Below, piece by piece: positions 10,863-18,332 of a stretch of DNA of 64,000 nucleotides. The stretch is from the NCBI RefSeq assembly GCF_001613265.1, contig NZ_BDCA01000001.1:310001-374000 (forward strand). Direction: 5' to 3'. Position 1 is the first letter of the stretch; the number at the start of each line of letters is the position of its first letter. The position numbers and the translations under genes are program-made. This stretch comes from Nocardia vermiculata NBRC 100427. Its GTDB lineage: Bacteria; Actinomycetota; Actinomycetes; Mycobacteriales; Mycobacteriaceae. Below the pieces are notes generated by a model. It was not told the origin of the DNA. It ran no database searches and saw nothing but the letters and a program-made list of their open reading frames with translations.

Positions 10863-11073
10863 TGAGCGGCCACCCTGGCGCGGGCGTTGTCACTGCCGAG
10901 TCGGCGCAGAGCGGAGGTTCAAGCGCAGACGCGGTTGAGCTCGTCGGTGAACGGATCCAAGGGCCACCACCCGATATGAGCAATGGGGTTTTCAGAATGA
11001 CCGGGCCGAATAGCGAGCCGCACAACGCGCACCGCCTGCACCGAGGCAAGCCGTGCCGAGTACGGCAGTGCTC

Positions 11074-11787
11074 TTACCCCCGCTCGCCGGGGACCACTGT
11101 CCCGGATTCGTAGGCGAAGACGACGAGCTGGGCGCGGTCGCGCGCACCGAGTTTGGTGAGTAGGCGTCCGACGTGGGTCTTCACGGTGGCGATGCTGACA
11201 TACAGCGTCCCGGCGATCTCGGCGTTGGAACTCCCGGCGGCGATATGGCCGAGCACCTCGCGTTCGCGGTCGGTGAGGGCCGCGAGTGCCTGCAGCGCCG
11301 CGGACTGCGGGGGCGACGTCGCCGGGTGGCGAGCGAAGGCGCTGATCATGCGGCGGGTGACGCTCGGCGTCAGCAGCGCGTCACCATCCGCGACGACCCG
11401 GATGGCGTGCAGCAATTCCTCCGGCGAGGATCCCTTGAGGATAAATCCGGCCGCACCGTTGCGCAGCGCGCGGAATACGTGCTCGTCCTGATCGAAGGTG
11501 GTCACGATCAGCACATGCGGCCGGTCGACACCGTCGGCGGCGATGTGCCGCATCGCTTCCAGGCCGTCCATCACGGGCATACGAATGTCCATCAGCACCA
11601 CATCGGGCGACAGCTGCCGGGTCAGGCGCACCGCCTCGCTACCGGTTCCGGCTTCACCGACCACGGTGAGATCCGGCGCGGAATCGACGAGAACGCGAAA
11701 ACCGGCGCGCACCAACGCTTCGTCGTCGGCGATCAGAACACGGATCGACTCCGGTGAGTGCGCGGTGTCAGACACGGCGGTCCGCAT
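11074..11787 (-). CDS. NarL/LuxR-family response regulator
   Basis: A 237-residue two-component response regulator. The receiver domain starts IRVLIADDEALVRAGFRVL, with the acidic pair DD, phospho-acceptor Asp in VVLMDIRMPVMDG and switch residues in VLIVTTFDQDEHVF. The C-terminal LuxR HTH is LTDREREVLGHIAAGSSNAEIAGTL and continues into a conserved VKTHVGRLLTKLGARDR helix. The start overlaps the end of the histidine kinase gene (kinase stop at 11768-11770). ATG 11787 or GTG 11775 are both possible and neither has a clear ribosome binding site, so translational coupling is likely. Its targets are not evident from the window. Confidence 0.93.
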   Translation of the reverse strand: MRTAVSDTAHSPESIRVLIADDEALVRAGFRVLVDSAPDLTVVGEAGTGSEAVRLTRQLSPDVVLMDIRMPVMDGLEAMRHIAADGVDRPHVLIVTTFDQDEHVFRALRNGAAGFILKGSSPEELLHAIRVVADGDALLTPSVTRRMISAFARHPATSPPQSAALQALAALTDREREVLGHIAAGSSNAEIAGTLYVSIATVKTHVGRLLTKLGARDRAQLVVFAYESGTVVPGERG

Positions 11788-12991
11788 CGATCGGGAAGCT
11801 CGCGGTCACCGCGAAGCCGCCGTCGTCGAGTGGCCCGGCATCGAATCGGCCGCCGAAAAGCGCTACCCGCTCTCGCATGCCGGCCACACCGAGCCCCGAT
11901 CCGCTGGAACCGATTCCGTCGTCCGTCCCGGCGGTGGATCCGTTGTCGGTGATCGAGGCGGCCAATTCCGCTGACGTATGCCGGATCTCGACCACCGCGT
12001 GGTCCGCATGTGCATGCTTGACGATGTTCGTGAGAGCCTCCTGCACGATCCGATACACCGTGGTCTGTAGCAACAGCGGATAGTCGGCCGCCGCACCCAG
12101 CACGCGATATTCCAGCATGAGCCCATCGTGCCGCATACGGTCGACGAGCTCGGGCACCTCGGCCAAGGCGGGTTCGGCCGGTTCGGCGTGCCCCGGCTCG
12201 CGGATCTGCGACAGCACGTCCCGCAGTTCGGTGAGCGCGGCACGGCTGGCCGTTTCGATGGTGCTCAGCGCGCGGCGCACCTCCCCCGGATTCTCGTCGA
12301 TCAGCATCCGCGCCACGCCCGAGCGGACCGCGACCATGCTCAGCGTGTGCGACAGTAGATCGTGCACGTCGCGGGACACGCGCAGTCGTTCCTCGGCCCG
12401 GATCCGGCGTTCGGTCTCGATGGCTCGTGCACGTTCCTGCTCGGCCAGGCGCTGCCGGTATTCGCGCCGGGTCCGGAGCATGTCACCGAGCAGCCAGGCC
12501 GGCACGGCGATCAGCAACTGCACCATATTCTGGTCCTGATCCGGGTATGCAGCGAACGCCACACCGGTTGCCACGGACACCGCGCCCACGGCAATACCGG
12601 TCTCCACCAGCGATTCCCGCCGTGGCCGCCGGTGGGCGAGCGTGGCCACGGCGATCGCGAGCGCCGGGCCGGTGTTGCTCACCCATGGCGTGAACCGCAC
12701 CCCGGCAAGCGCGGCGGCGCACAGCACGACCGCAACCGCGATGAGCACGGCCGCCGGCATGCGCCGGCGCACGAGCAACGGCACGACCGCAGCGATGCCG
12801 AATCCGGCGATCGCCGCGGTCGAACCGATCCCGTCGCCGAGGCCCACCAGCAGCGGTCCGGTGAACAGCACGAAGCATGCGACCGCGATCGCGATGTCGA
12901 TCGCATCCGGCCCGCCGGAGGCCGCACGACGGCGGCAGGCGAACCGCTGATACCACTGCGGCGTGGCCGAAGGCGCGACGGTGCGGAACAT
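11768..12991 (-). CDS. Sensor histidine kinase, NarL-system (HisKA_3) type
   Basis: About 407 residues. The N-terminal part has several membrane helices (IDIAIAVACFVLFTGPLL onwards, to about residue 165) with no large extracellular domain. The HisKA_3 dimerisation helix contains the phospho-accepting His in RVSRDVHDLLSHTLSMVAV. The ATPase domain has EALTNIVKHAHADHAVVE (N box) and GSGLGVAGMRERVALFGG (G box). The open frame continues to 13345, but the upstream residues are Arg-rich and unlike the family; ATG 12991 gives a normal length, with ATG 13054 as the alternative. It pairs with the overlapping response regulator. A Gly-less, membrane-buried sensor region suggests an envelope or drug stimulus. 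Confidence 0.9.
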   Translation of the reverse strand: MFRTVAPSATPQWYQRFACRRRAASGGPDAIDIAIAVACFVLFTGPLLVGLGDGIGSTAAIAGFGIAAVVPLLVRRRMPAAVLIAVAVVLCAAALAGVRFTPWVSNTGPALAIAVATLAHRRPRRESLVETGIAVGAVSVATGVAFAAYPDQDQNMVQLLIAVPAWLLGDMLRTRREYRQRLAEQERARAIETERRIRAEERLRVSRDVHDLLSHTLSMVAVRSGVARMLIDENPGEVRRALSTIETASRAALTELRDVLSQIREPGHAEPAEPALAEVPELVDRMRHDGLMLEYRVLGAAADYPLLLQTTVYRIVQEALTNIVKHAHADHAVVEIRHTSAELAASITDNGSTAGTDDGIGSSGSGLGVAGMRERVALFGGRFDAGPLDDGGFAVTASFPIDADRRV

Positions 12992-13155
12992 GGCTCGACC
13001 GTAATCGTCCGGCACGCCGGGGCGCGTCACCCTTCGGTCCGGTTCCGCAGTCATCCGGAGGTCGGACGCCGCGGGTGCCGTCCGTCCGAGGTGGACCGGC
13101 ACTACTGTGCCACGAGCCGACGACACGGCCGGGTCCCGGAAGCGAGGCTGATCCC

Positions 13156-13749
13156 ATGAACACTCACGGCATCCAGCGCCCCTCGCCCGAATCCCGGACG
13201 CCGACCCGATCACGGCTGTCGACCGCACTGGTCGCGCTCGCGACCTCACTCTTCGCGGTAGGCGTCGTATCCGGCGGCATATCGTGGCTGGGCCGCTCCG
13301 CGCAGCGCGAAACCCACGTGGCGGGCACGGCCGCCTGGTGGCCACATCTGGTGCTACTGGCTCTCACGGTGCTCGGCGCCGTGTGGCTCGCACGCCGCTC
13401 CGCGGACCCGCTCGGCCTCCTGCTCGCGCCACTGGGCACCCGTGCCGCCCAACGGATCACGCGCACCGCGTCCGCGGCTCGACGCCATCCGACCGCGGCG
13501 CTGCGTCTGCTGATCTCACTGCTGCCACTGGCCCTTCTGGCGTACAGCTGTTGGCGTGTCGGCGAACAGCTCCTCGGCGGGCTCGACCCGAATTTCACCG
13601 TCAACGCCTGGGGCGGCCCCGGCTATTTCGGGGCGATGGCCTGCCACTACCTCGACGCCATCCTGATGATGGCGGCCGCGGCCGGGCTGCTGCACCTGCT
13701 GCTACTTCCCGCGAAGGATCGGTCCGCACCACCGAACAGTCGGGGATAG
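13156..13749 (+). CDS. Putative membrane protein
   Basis: A 197-residue protein with about four predicted membrane helices: residues about 22-45 (ALVALATSLFAVGVVSGGIS), 65-82, 112-132 and 165-185. The loop between helices 3 and 4 contains DPNFTVNAWGGPGYFGAMAC. It is divergent from the histidine kinase gene, with about 160 nt between starts, so it could be a target or accessory of that two-component system. I do not recognise the family. The arrangement of a kinase next to a divergent small membrane protein is common in actinobacteria, but the link is inferred from position only. Confidence 0.7.
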   Translation: MNTHGIQRPSPESRTPTRSRLSTALVALATSLFAVGVVSGGISWLGRSAQRETHVAGTAAWWPHLVLLALTVLGAVWLARRSADPLGLLLAPLGTRAAQRITRTASAARRHPTAALRLLISLLPLALLAYSCWRVGEQLLGGLDPNFTVNAWGGPGYFGAMACHYLDAILMMAAAAGLLHLLLLPAKDRSAPPNSRG

Positions 13750-13757
13750 GGCGCCGC

Positions 13758-14306
13758 TCAGTCGAACAGCAGGTGGGCGGCATGCGCGACCACGTCACCG
13801 CGACTCTGCCCCGGATGGTCGGCCTTGATCAGGTGATTGCCGATCACGACCGAGAATGCGAGTAGCGCAACGGCTTCGAGATCACGCTCCGCGACGCCGG
13901 AGCTCTCGAGCATGCTGCGCAGATAGTCCATCCGGGCGTTGTCCACCTTCCGCAGCCGCTGCGCCACGGTGTCGTCGCGGCGTGCCCAGGCGCGGATCGC
14001 GAGATCCAACGGGGTCAAATCTTCGGCGAAGGTGAGCATTCCGGCGCGGCGCGCCTTCTCCCTCGGATCTCCGCCCTCGGCCTCGACCTGGCCGACCACA
14101 TCGTCGACGGCACGGCGCTCCCACTCGTCGAGCATCGCCTCGAGCAGTTCGTTGCGGGAACCGAACTGCCGGTAGAAACCGCCGCGAGTCACCCCGAGTC
14201 GGGCCGCGAGTGGTTCGACCCGCACGGCATCGGGGCCGTGTTCCTCGAGGACGGCCAGCCCGGCCTCGATCCAGGCCCGTCGCGGGGTGCGCACGGGTGG
14301 CGCCAT
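13758..14306 (-). CDS. TetR-family transcriptional regulator
   Basis: A 182-residue repressor. The N-terminal HTH is PLAARLGVTRGGFYRQFGSR, preceded by AWIEAGLAVLEEHGPDAVRVE. The C-terminal ligand domain has the pattern of TetR_C families that sense small hydrophobic compounds (LAIRAWARRDDTVAQRLRKV). A ribosome binding site AAGGAG precedes ATG 14306. It is divergent from the gene at 14409, and a strong 27-bp dyad lies between them at 14358-14384, so it probably represses that gene and itself. Confidence 0.92.
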   Translation of the reverse strand: MAPPVRTPRRAWIEAGLAVLEEHGPDAVRVEPLAARLGVTRGGFYRQFGSRNELLEAMLDEWERRAVDDVVGQVEAEGGDPREKARRAGMLTFAEDLTPLDLAIRAWARRDDTVAQRLRKVDNARMDYLRSMLESSGVAERDLEAVALLAFSVVIGNHLIKADHPGQSRGDVVAHAAHLLFD

Positions 14307-14357
14307 CGCCTTCTCCTTGTCGACCGGCTCTTCTCCCCCTTGATTAGACCACCATAC

Positions 14358-14384
14358 ATAGATACAGTACTGTTCTGCATCTAT
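14358..14384. promoter_or_regulatory. Putative TetR operator (13-bp imperfect dyad with perfect core)
   Basis: Arms ATAGATACAGTAC and GTTCTGCATCTAT flank a single T, with 2 mismatches per arm. A perfect 10-bp palindrome ACAGTACTGT lies inside. The dyad is centred between the divergent TetR gene (start 14306) and the gene starting at 14409, where an operator for that TetR protein is expected. Confidence 0.65.
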
Positions 14385-14408
14385 CGAGAACAGCCGAAAG
14401 GTCTCGCC

Positions 14409-14900
14409 ATGTCAGTAGCCACCCCCGTCGTAGTGCGGCAATCCGGTATCTCCGACGATCTCCTCGCCCTCACCACACTCACCGATGTCGCCTACGTCGA
14501 CTGCCACGTCCTGGAAACCCCCGCGGCCACCACCCGCACCGCGCAACAGTGGGCGCGCGCAATCATGGAAGATGTTCCCGCCGCCGTCCACGAGCGACTG
14601 CTCACCGGTTGGGGCGGCCTCCGCCTCGACCTGGAGCAGGACGCTCCGAACACTGTCTGCGGCTGGCGGATCGCTGTCGATTCACCGGAGTGTGTGGTGT
14701 TGCGCGCGAATTCGGAACTCGGCTTTCGCGGCGAACTGGTCACCGAAGTGCTCGATCGGTCCGTACGCTTCGCCACCTTCGTCACGATGTCCGCCCCACA
14801 AGGCCCGGAGGTGTGGTTTCCGCTGGTGCCGAAACACACTGCGGTGGTGCGGTCACTACTCGAGGACGCCGGGCGAGGTGTTCCCGCGCCCGTCCGGTAG
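14409..14900 (+). CDS. Conserved hypothetical protein, possibly DUF2867/SRPBCC-like
   Basis: A 163-residue soluble protein without signal or membrane segments. It has alternating beta-strand patterns (VCGWRIAVDSPECVVLRANSELGFRGELVTEVLDR) and a C-terminal helix, which resembles the SRPBCC or DUF2867 fold; I am not certain of the family. It follows the putative TetR operator at 14358-14384 and is probably the main target of the divergent TetR regulator. A hairpin at 14910-14943 follows its stop codon. Proteins of this fold bind small lipophilic molecules, which would suit a TetR-controlled gene, but nothing in the sequence names a substrate. Confidence 0.6.
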   Translation: MSVATPVVVRQSGISDDLLALTTLTDVAYVDCHVLETPAATTRTAQQWARAIMEDVPAAVHERLLTGWGGLRLDLEQDAPNTVCGWRIAVDSPECVVLRANSELGFRGELVTEVLDRSVRFATFVTMSAPQGPEVWFPLVPKHTAVVRSLLEDAGRGVPAPVR

Positions 14901-14909
14901 GTAGGTTCC

Positions 14910-14943
14910 CCTCAGGGTGCAGTCACCGTCCCGCACCCTGAGG
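14910..14943 (+). terminator. 11-bp hairpin overlapping the SnoaL gene ribosome binding site
   Basis: CCTCAGGGTGC (14910-14920) and GCACCCTGAGG (14933-14943) form a perfect 11-bp stem with a 12-nt loop. The right arm runs into GAGGAGGG, the ribosome binding site of the gene at 14952. It could end the upstream transcript or control translation of the downstream gene. There is no T-run. Confidence 0.55.
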
Positions 14944-14951
14944 AGGGTTGC

Positions 14952-15452
14952 ATGTCCGATCCACTACCGACTGCCGATATCGCCGACCTGGCGAAACGAC
15001 TGTCTCGATGGGAAGCCGTCGAGCAGATCAAATCGCTCAAACACCGCTACTTCCGCGCGTGTGATGCCAAGGATCCGCAGGGTTTCCGGGACTGTTTCGT
15101 CCCCGGCGCGCCCGTCGACTACGGCGAGCTGGGCAGCACCGATGCCGAGGGAATGGCGTCGGTGTTCGAGTCGATCGCCCTGCAAGAGGTCGACGGCCGT
15201 CATGTGATCCTCGATATGCACCACGGCCTGCACGCCGATATCGAGGTGCACGAGGACGGCACTGCGACCGGGCGATGGACGCTGCGATTCCGTCAGGTGA
15301 ATCTGATCGAACGCACCGAATCCGTCACCAGCGGTGAGTATCGCGACGAATACGTTGTGCAGGACGGCCGGTGGCGGATGGCGGCGTGCCGGTTCCAGCG
15401 GAACTGGTCGATCACCCGGCCGATCGACGCCGACTGCCGGATCACACAGTAG
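14952..15452 (+). CDS. SnoaL-like (NTF2 fold) domain protein
   Basis: A 166-residue protein of the SnoaL_4 type: EAVEQIKSLKHRYFRACDAKDPQGFRDCFVPGAPVDYG, then HHGLHADIEVHEDGTATGRW and a closing RDEYVVQDGRWRMAACRFQRNW. The family includes steroid isomerases, polyketide cyclases and dehydratases; without a partner gene the reaction cannot be named. GAGGAGGG before ATG 14952 is the ribosome binding site and is partly inside the hairpin at 14910-14943. The 3' end overlaps the convergent sigma factor gene by 11 nt. It is the first of four separate small NTF2-fold genes within 4.5 kb. Confidence 0.85.
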   Translation: MSDPLPTADIADLAKRLSRWEAVEQIKSLKHRYFRACDAKDPQGFRDCFVPGAPVDYGELGSTDAEGMASVFESIALQEVDGRHVILDMHHGLHADIEVHEDGTATGRWTLRFRQVNLIERTESVTSGEYRDEYVVQDGRWRMAACRFQRNWSITRPIDADCRITQ

Positions 15453-16335
15453 CCGTCCAGGACCGCAGTTTCTCCGGATTCCGGATCGCCCAGATACGGG
15501 CGATCCGGCCGTCCGCGATATCGAACGCATACACCGAGACAACGGTGCCGTCGAGCTCAGCCACCAGACCGGGCTGACCGTTCACGGTGCGCTCCAGCAC
15601 CGCTACCGCCGGTCCGCGCGTCGCGATCTCCATCCAGGTGCGGGCGATCCGTTCGCCGCCGATGATCGGGTCCCGGAACGCCGGGGCCAAACCGCCGCTG
15701 TCGGCCGTCGCGGTAGCCTGCGGGTCGAGCACACCGATCAGGGCTCCGATATCCCTGGTTTCCCACGCGTGTTTGAACCTGCGGACCACCTCGGCGCGCT
15801 CGTCACCCGACGGTTGCCGCGAGGTATCGATGCGGCGGCGGGCGCTGGATGCGAGCTGGCGGCAGGCCGCGGGGGTACGGCCGACCACCTCGGCGATCTC
15901 GGCGAACGAGTAGCGGAATACGTCGTGCAGCACGAAGGCCACTCGCTCGGCCGGGGTCATGGAATCCAGCACGACGAGGAAGGCCATGCCGATCGACTCG
16001 TCGAGGGTGATCCGATCGGCGGGATCGACCGGGGTGGGGCCACCGAACCAATCGGAGCGCCCGGGAACCGGCTCCGGAATCCACTCGCCCACATAGTGTT
16101 CGCGCCGGGCTCGCGCGGAACCCAGCAGATCGAGGCAGATCCGTCCGGCCACCGTGGTCAACCAGGCGCCGGGCACCACCACTTCCCGGCGCTGTCGCTC
16201 GGACAGTGCGTACCAGCGCGTGTAGGTCTCCTGCACCACGTCCTCGGCTTCGGCCAGGGAGCCCAGCAGTCGGTAGGCCAGCTGGAGCAGCTGCCGGCGT
16301 TCGCCGATCACCCTGTGCAGATGCGGGTCCGTCAT
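15442..16335 (-). CDS. sigJ: ECF41-type RNA polymerase sigma factor (SigJ-like)
   Basis: A 297-residue ECF sigma factor with an extra C-terminal NTF2/SnoaL-like domain, the hallmark of group ECF41 (SigJ). Region 2 is LLQLAYRLLGSLAEAEDVVQETYTRWY, and region 4 includes MTPAERVAFVLHDVFRYSFAEIAEVV followed by GRTPAACRQLASSARRRI. The C-terminal domain (about residues 185-297: VVRRFKHAWETRDIGALIGVLDP and later VVSVYAFDIADGRIARIWAIRNPEKL) regulates activity in place of an anti-sigma factor in characterised members. ATG 16335 has a GGAG ribosome binding site. It is divergent from a flavin reductase gene, and both promoters resemble the ECF41 consensus, as expected for self-control. Confidence 0.93.
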   Translation of the reverse strand: MTDPHLHRVIGERRQLLQLAYRLLGSLAEAEDVVQETYTRWYALSERQRREVVVPGAWLTTVAGRICLDLLGSARARREHYVGEWIPEPVPGRSDWFGGPTPVDPADRITLDESIGMAFLVVLDSMTPAERVAFVLHDVFRYSFAEIAEVVGRTPAACRQLASSARRRIDTSRQPSGDERAEVVRRFKHAWETRDIGALIGVLDPQATATADSGGLAPAFRDPIIGGERIARTWMEIATRGPAVAVLERTVNGQPGLVAELDGTVVSVYAFDIADGRIARIWAIRNPEKLRSWTATV

Positions 16336-16371
16336 TGTCGGCTCCTTCGGTCCGTATCCCTCACCCGTACC

Positions 16372-16398
16372 GACGAGACAGCACGGCGATATGTGAGC
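16372..16398 (-). promoter_or_regulatory. Putative ECF41-type autoregulatory promoter of sigJ
   Basis: Read on the minus strand, GCTCACA is followed by 16 nt and CGTC. The ECF41 consensus as I recall it is TGTCACA-N16-CGTC; here five of seven -35 bases, the spacer length and the full -10 match. It lies 36 nt upstream of the sigJ ATG. Confidence 0.6.
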
Positions 16399-16411
16399 CG
16401 GACGGTCCGGG

Positions 16412-16438
16412 CCTGACATTCCGGAGGGCTACCTCGTC
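16412..16438 (+). promoter_or_regulatory. Putative ECF41-type promoter of the flavin reductase operon
   Basis: CCTGACA is followed by 16 nt and CGTC, on the plus strand, 41 nt before ATG 16479. The -35 matches the recalled ECF41 consensus at four of seven bases, and the spacer and -10 are exact. It faces away from the similar sigJ promoter. Confidence 0.5.
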
Positions 16439-16478
16439 GGGAGGTCGTGACAACGTCGGCACGACAGGAGTTCGGACC

Positions 16479-17108
16479 ATGATCAGAATCGGCATCATCC
16501 TCGGCAGTACCCGCCCCAACCGTAACGGCGCGCAGGTCGCCCGGTGGGTGCTGGACACGGCAGCCCAGCGCGGCGACGCCGAGTTCGAAGCGATCGATCT
16601 GCGCGACCACCCACTCCCCCATCTCGACGAGCCCGCACCACCGATGTTCGGCCCCTCGGCCAACGAACACACCCGCGCCTGGGCCGAGCGGATCGCACCG
16701 TTCGACGGTTTCGTGCTGGTGACCCCGGAATACAACGGCGGGATCCCCGGCGTGCTGAAGAACGCCATCGATCATCTGTTCACGGAATGGACCGACAAGG
16801 CGGTCGGATTCGTCTCCTACGGCGTGTCCGGCGGCGCCCGCTCGGTCGTCCAGTTGCGGACCGTCTGCGGCACTCTCGGCATGGCCGATGTCGGCCGTCA
16901 GGTCGCGATCTCGCTGCTCACCGATTTCGAGAACCACACCACCTTCGTACCGCAGGCCACGCACGACGCAACCCTGCACAAGACCCTGGACCAGGTCATC
17001 TCCTGGAGCACCGCCCTGGCGCCGCTGCGCGCGACCGCCGCCACCCACCCCGAAGGAGCAGATCATGACGACACCGATCGACTCTCGCCCGCAGGCCGAC
17101 CGCGGTGA
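16479..17108 (+). CDS. NADPH-dependent FMN reductase
   Basis: A 209-residue flavodoxin-fold oxidoreductase. It begins MIRIGIILGSTRPNRNGAQV, the FMN phosphate-binding loop of the SsuE/azoreductase group, and carries the family motif VTPEYNGGIPGVLKNAIDHL. Such enzymes reduce FMN or quinones with NAD(P)H. AGGAG lies 9 nt before ATG 16479. It is divergent from the ECF41 sigma factor, and its start region has an ECF41-like promoter. In other actinobacteria, ECF41 genes are usually next to oxidoreductase, epimerase or carboxymuconolactone decarboxylase genes, so this is a typical target. The last 44 nt overlap the next gene, which suggests coupled translation. Confidence 0.9.
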   Translation: MIRIGIILGSTRPNRNGAQVARWVLDTAAQRGDAEFEAIDLRDHPLPHLDEPAPPMFGPSANEHTRAWAERIAPFDGFVLVTPEYNGGIPGVLKNAIDHLFTEWTDKAVGFVSYGVSGGARSVVQLRTVCGTLGMADVGRQVAISLLTDFENHTTFVPQATHDATLHKTLDQVISWSTALAPLRATAATHPEGADHDDTDRLSPAGRPR

Positions 17109-17532
17109 GCCGGAGGAAATCCGCATCCGCCGCCGGCTCGACCTGCTGATCGACGCACTGCGCGCCCGGAACCTGGACGCGTTGCGAGCGCTCTACACCG
17201 TCGACGTGGTGTCCTTCGATGTCGAGCCGCCGCTGCAGCACAGCGGTATCGCGGCCAAACTGGAGAACTGGGCGAAAGTCTTCCTCGTCTTCGACACCGT
17301 GAACTACGAGATCCGCGAGCTGACGGTCACCGTGGGCGGGGACGTCGCGTTCGCCCACGCCTTCGCCCGTCTGTACGGCACTCTCGCGGACGGCACCACG
17401 ACCGACGGGATGTGGGTACGGGCCACCTTCGGCCTGCGCAAGATCGACCACACCTGGCTGATCGCCCACGATCAGGTCTCGGTGCCGTTCGATATGGCTA
17501 CCGGACGCGGGGTGCTCGATCTGGTCCCCTGA
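17065..17532 (+). CDS. SnoaL-like (NTF2 fold) protein
   Basis: A 155-residue SnoaL_3-type protein: RRLDLLIDALRARNLDALRALYTVDVVSFDVEPPLQHSG, then FAHAFARLYGTLADG, with a conserved closing strand WLIAHDQVSVPFDMATGRGVLDL. The phrase HDQVSVPFD is typical of SnoaL proteins found with ECF sigma factors. AAGGAG precedes ATG 17065. The gene overlaps the flavin reductase by 44 nt in another frame, so both form one operon, probably under the sigJ-type promoter at 16412-16438. The fold is often a small-molecule-binding or isomerase scaffold; the ligand is unknown. Confidence 0.85.
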   Translation: MTTPIDSRPQADRGEPEEIRIRRRLDLLIDALRARNLDALRALYTVDVVSFDVEPPLQHSGIAAKLENWAKVFLVFDTVNYEIRELTVTVGGDVAFAHAFARLYGTLADGTTTDGMWVRATFGLRKIDHTWLIAHDQVSVPFDMATGRGVLDLVP

Positions 17533-17554
17533 CGACGCGATCCACGGACGCCGG

Positions 17555-18232
17555 TCACGCTCCGCCGGCGCGGGGCCCGGTGGAGCTTCCCCGGTCCTGC
17601 TGCAGGAGCAGCCCGTTGGCGACGACATCGGTCGCGGTCACGAGAAGCTCGCGCAGTTCGGATACGTTGCGGCGTAGGTGGTCCGGCCGCCAGGCAAGGC
17701 TGATGATGCCGTTCCACGCGGACCAGAGCATGGTGGCGACTCGGACCGGGTCGACCGACCGCATCAGGCCGTCCGCTATGCCGCGGCGCAGGGCGGCAAC
17801 CATGCGCGCGTTCTGCTCGTCGATCGCGCGGGCCAAGCTCTCGGACAGGTCCTTACCGGCGGCGTAGCGTCCGGGGCCGGTGGGAAAGGCGAGCATCCGG
17901 AAGTACTCGGGGCTGTCGAGGTAGAACTGCAGGTACTGTTCCGCGGCGGCGTAGAGCTGCTCCACCGGGCCACGCTCGGCGGTATACGCGTGGTCCATGT
18001 ACCGGCGGTCGATATCGAGCGCGCGTTGCACGACCGCGGCGTGTAAGCCGCGTTTGGAACCGAAGTGGTTGTAGATCGACCCGACGGCCACGCCCGCGCG
18101 GGCGGCGATCTCCTCGACGGTGACGTCCTCCACGGATCGTGCACTGAAGATTTCCTGCGCGGCCTGCTGGAGCGCATCCATGGTGCGCTGTTTCCGGGGA
18201 TCCACGCGGCACACTCCAGTTCTTGCAGCCAT
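17555..18232 (-). CDS. TetR-family transcriptional regulator
   Basis: A repressor of about 225 residues. The HTH is EEIAARAGVAVGSIYNHFGSK, and the C-terminal domain has AAEQYLQFYLDSPEYFRMLAFP and VATMLWSAWNGIISLAWR, the TetR_C pattern of many small-molecule sensors. The start is uncertain: ATG 18232 gives a conventional N-terminus, while GTG 18214 would leave the first operator-like repeat in the untranslated leader. It is divergent from the SnoaL gene at 18333. A 21-bp dyad lies between them at 18274-18294, with a second half-copy at 18220-18237, so self-repression and control of the two SnoaL genes is likely. Confidence 0.9.
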   Translation of the reverse strand: MAARTGVCRVDPRKQRTMDALQQAAQEIFSARSVEDVTVEEIAARAGVAVGSIYNHFGSKRGLHAAVVQRALDIDRRYMDHAYTAERGPVEQLYAAAEQYLQFYLDSPEYFRMLAFPTGPGRYAAGKDLSESLARAIDEQNARMVAALRRGIADGLMRSVDPVRVATMLWSAWNGIISLAWRPDHLRRNVSELRELLVTATDVVANGLLLQQDRGSSTGPRAGGA

Positions 18233-18237
18233 TGCAG
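18220..18237. promoter_or_regulatory. Second, degenerate copy of the TetR operator
   Basis: TTCTTGCAGCCATTGCAG matches the left 18 nt of the dyad at 18274-18294 with two changes, 54 nt away. It covers the proposed ATG of the TetR gene. It may be a secondary binding site or a decayed copy. Confidence 0.4.
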
Positions 18238-18273
18238 CACATCGATTCGGCCAGTATTCTAGCCACGGACAGT

Positions 18274-18294
18274 TTCTTGCAACCATTACAAGAA
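18274..18294. promoter_or_regulatory. Putative TetR operator
   Basis: Arms TTCTTGCAA and TTACAAGAA (9 bp with one mismatch) flank a 3-nt centre. It lies between the divergent TetR gene (18232) and the SnoaL gene at 18333. This is a typical TetR-type site. Confidence 0.6.
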
Positions 18295-18332
18295 TCGGTC
18301 ACACGTTCCTCGTCTCACGCGAAGGAGTGCTC

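Noticed and set aside
10863..11073. Possible small gene between the MFS and response regulator genes
   Set aside because: The frames there lack ribosome binding sites and pattern; the stretch appears to be a spacer between convergent genes.
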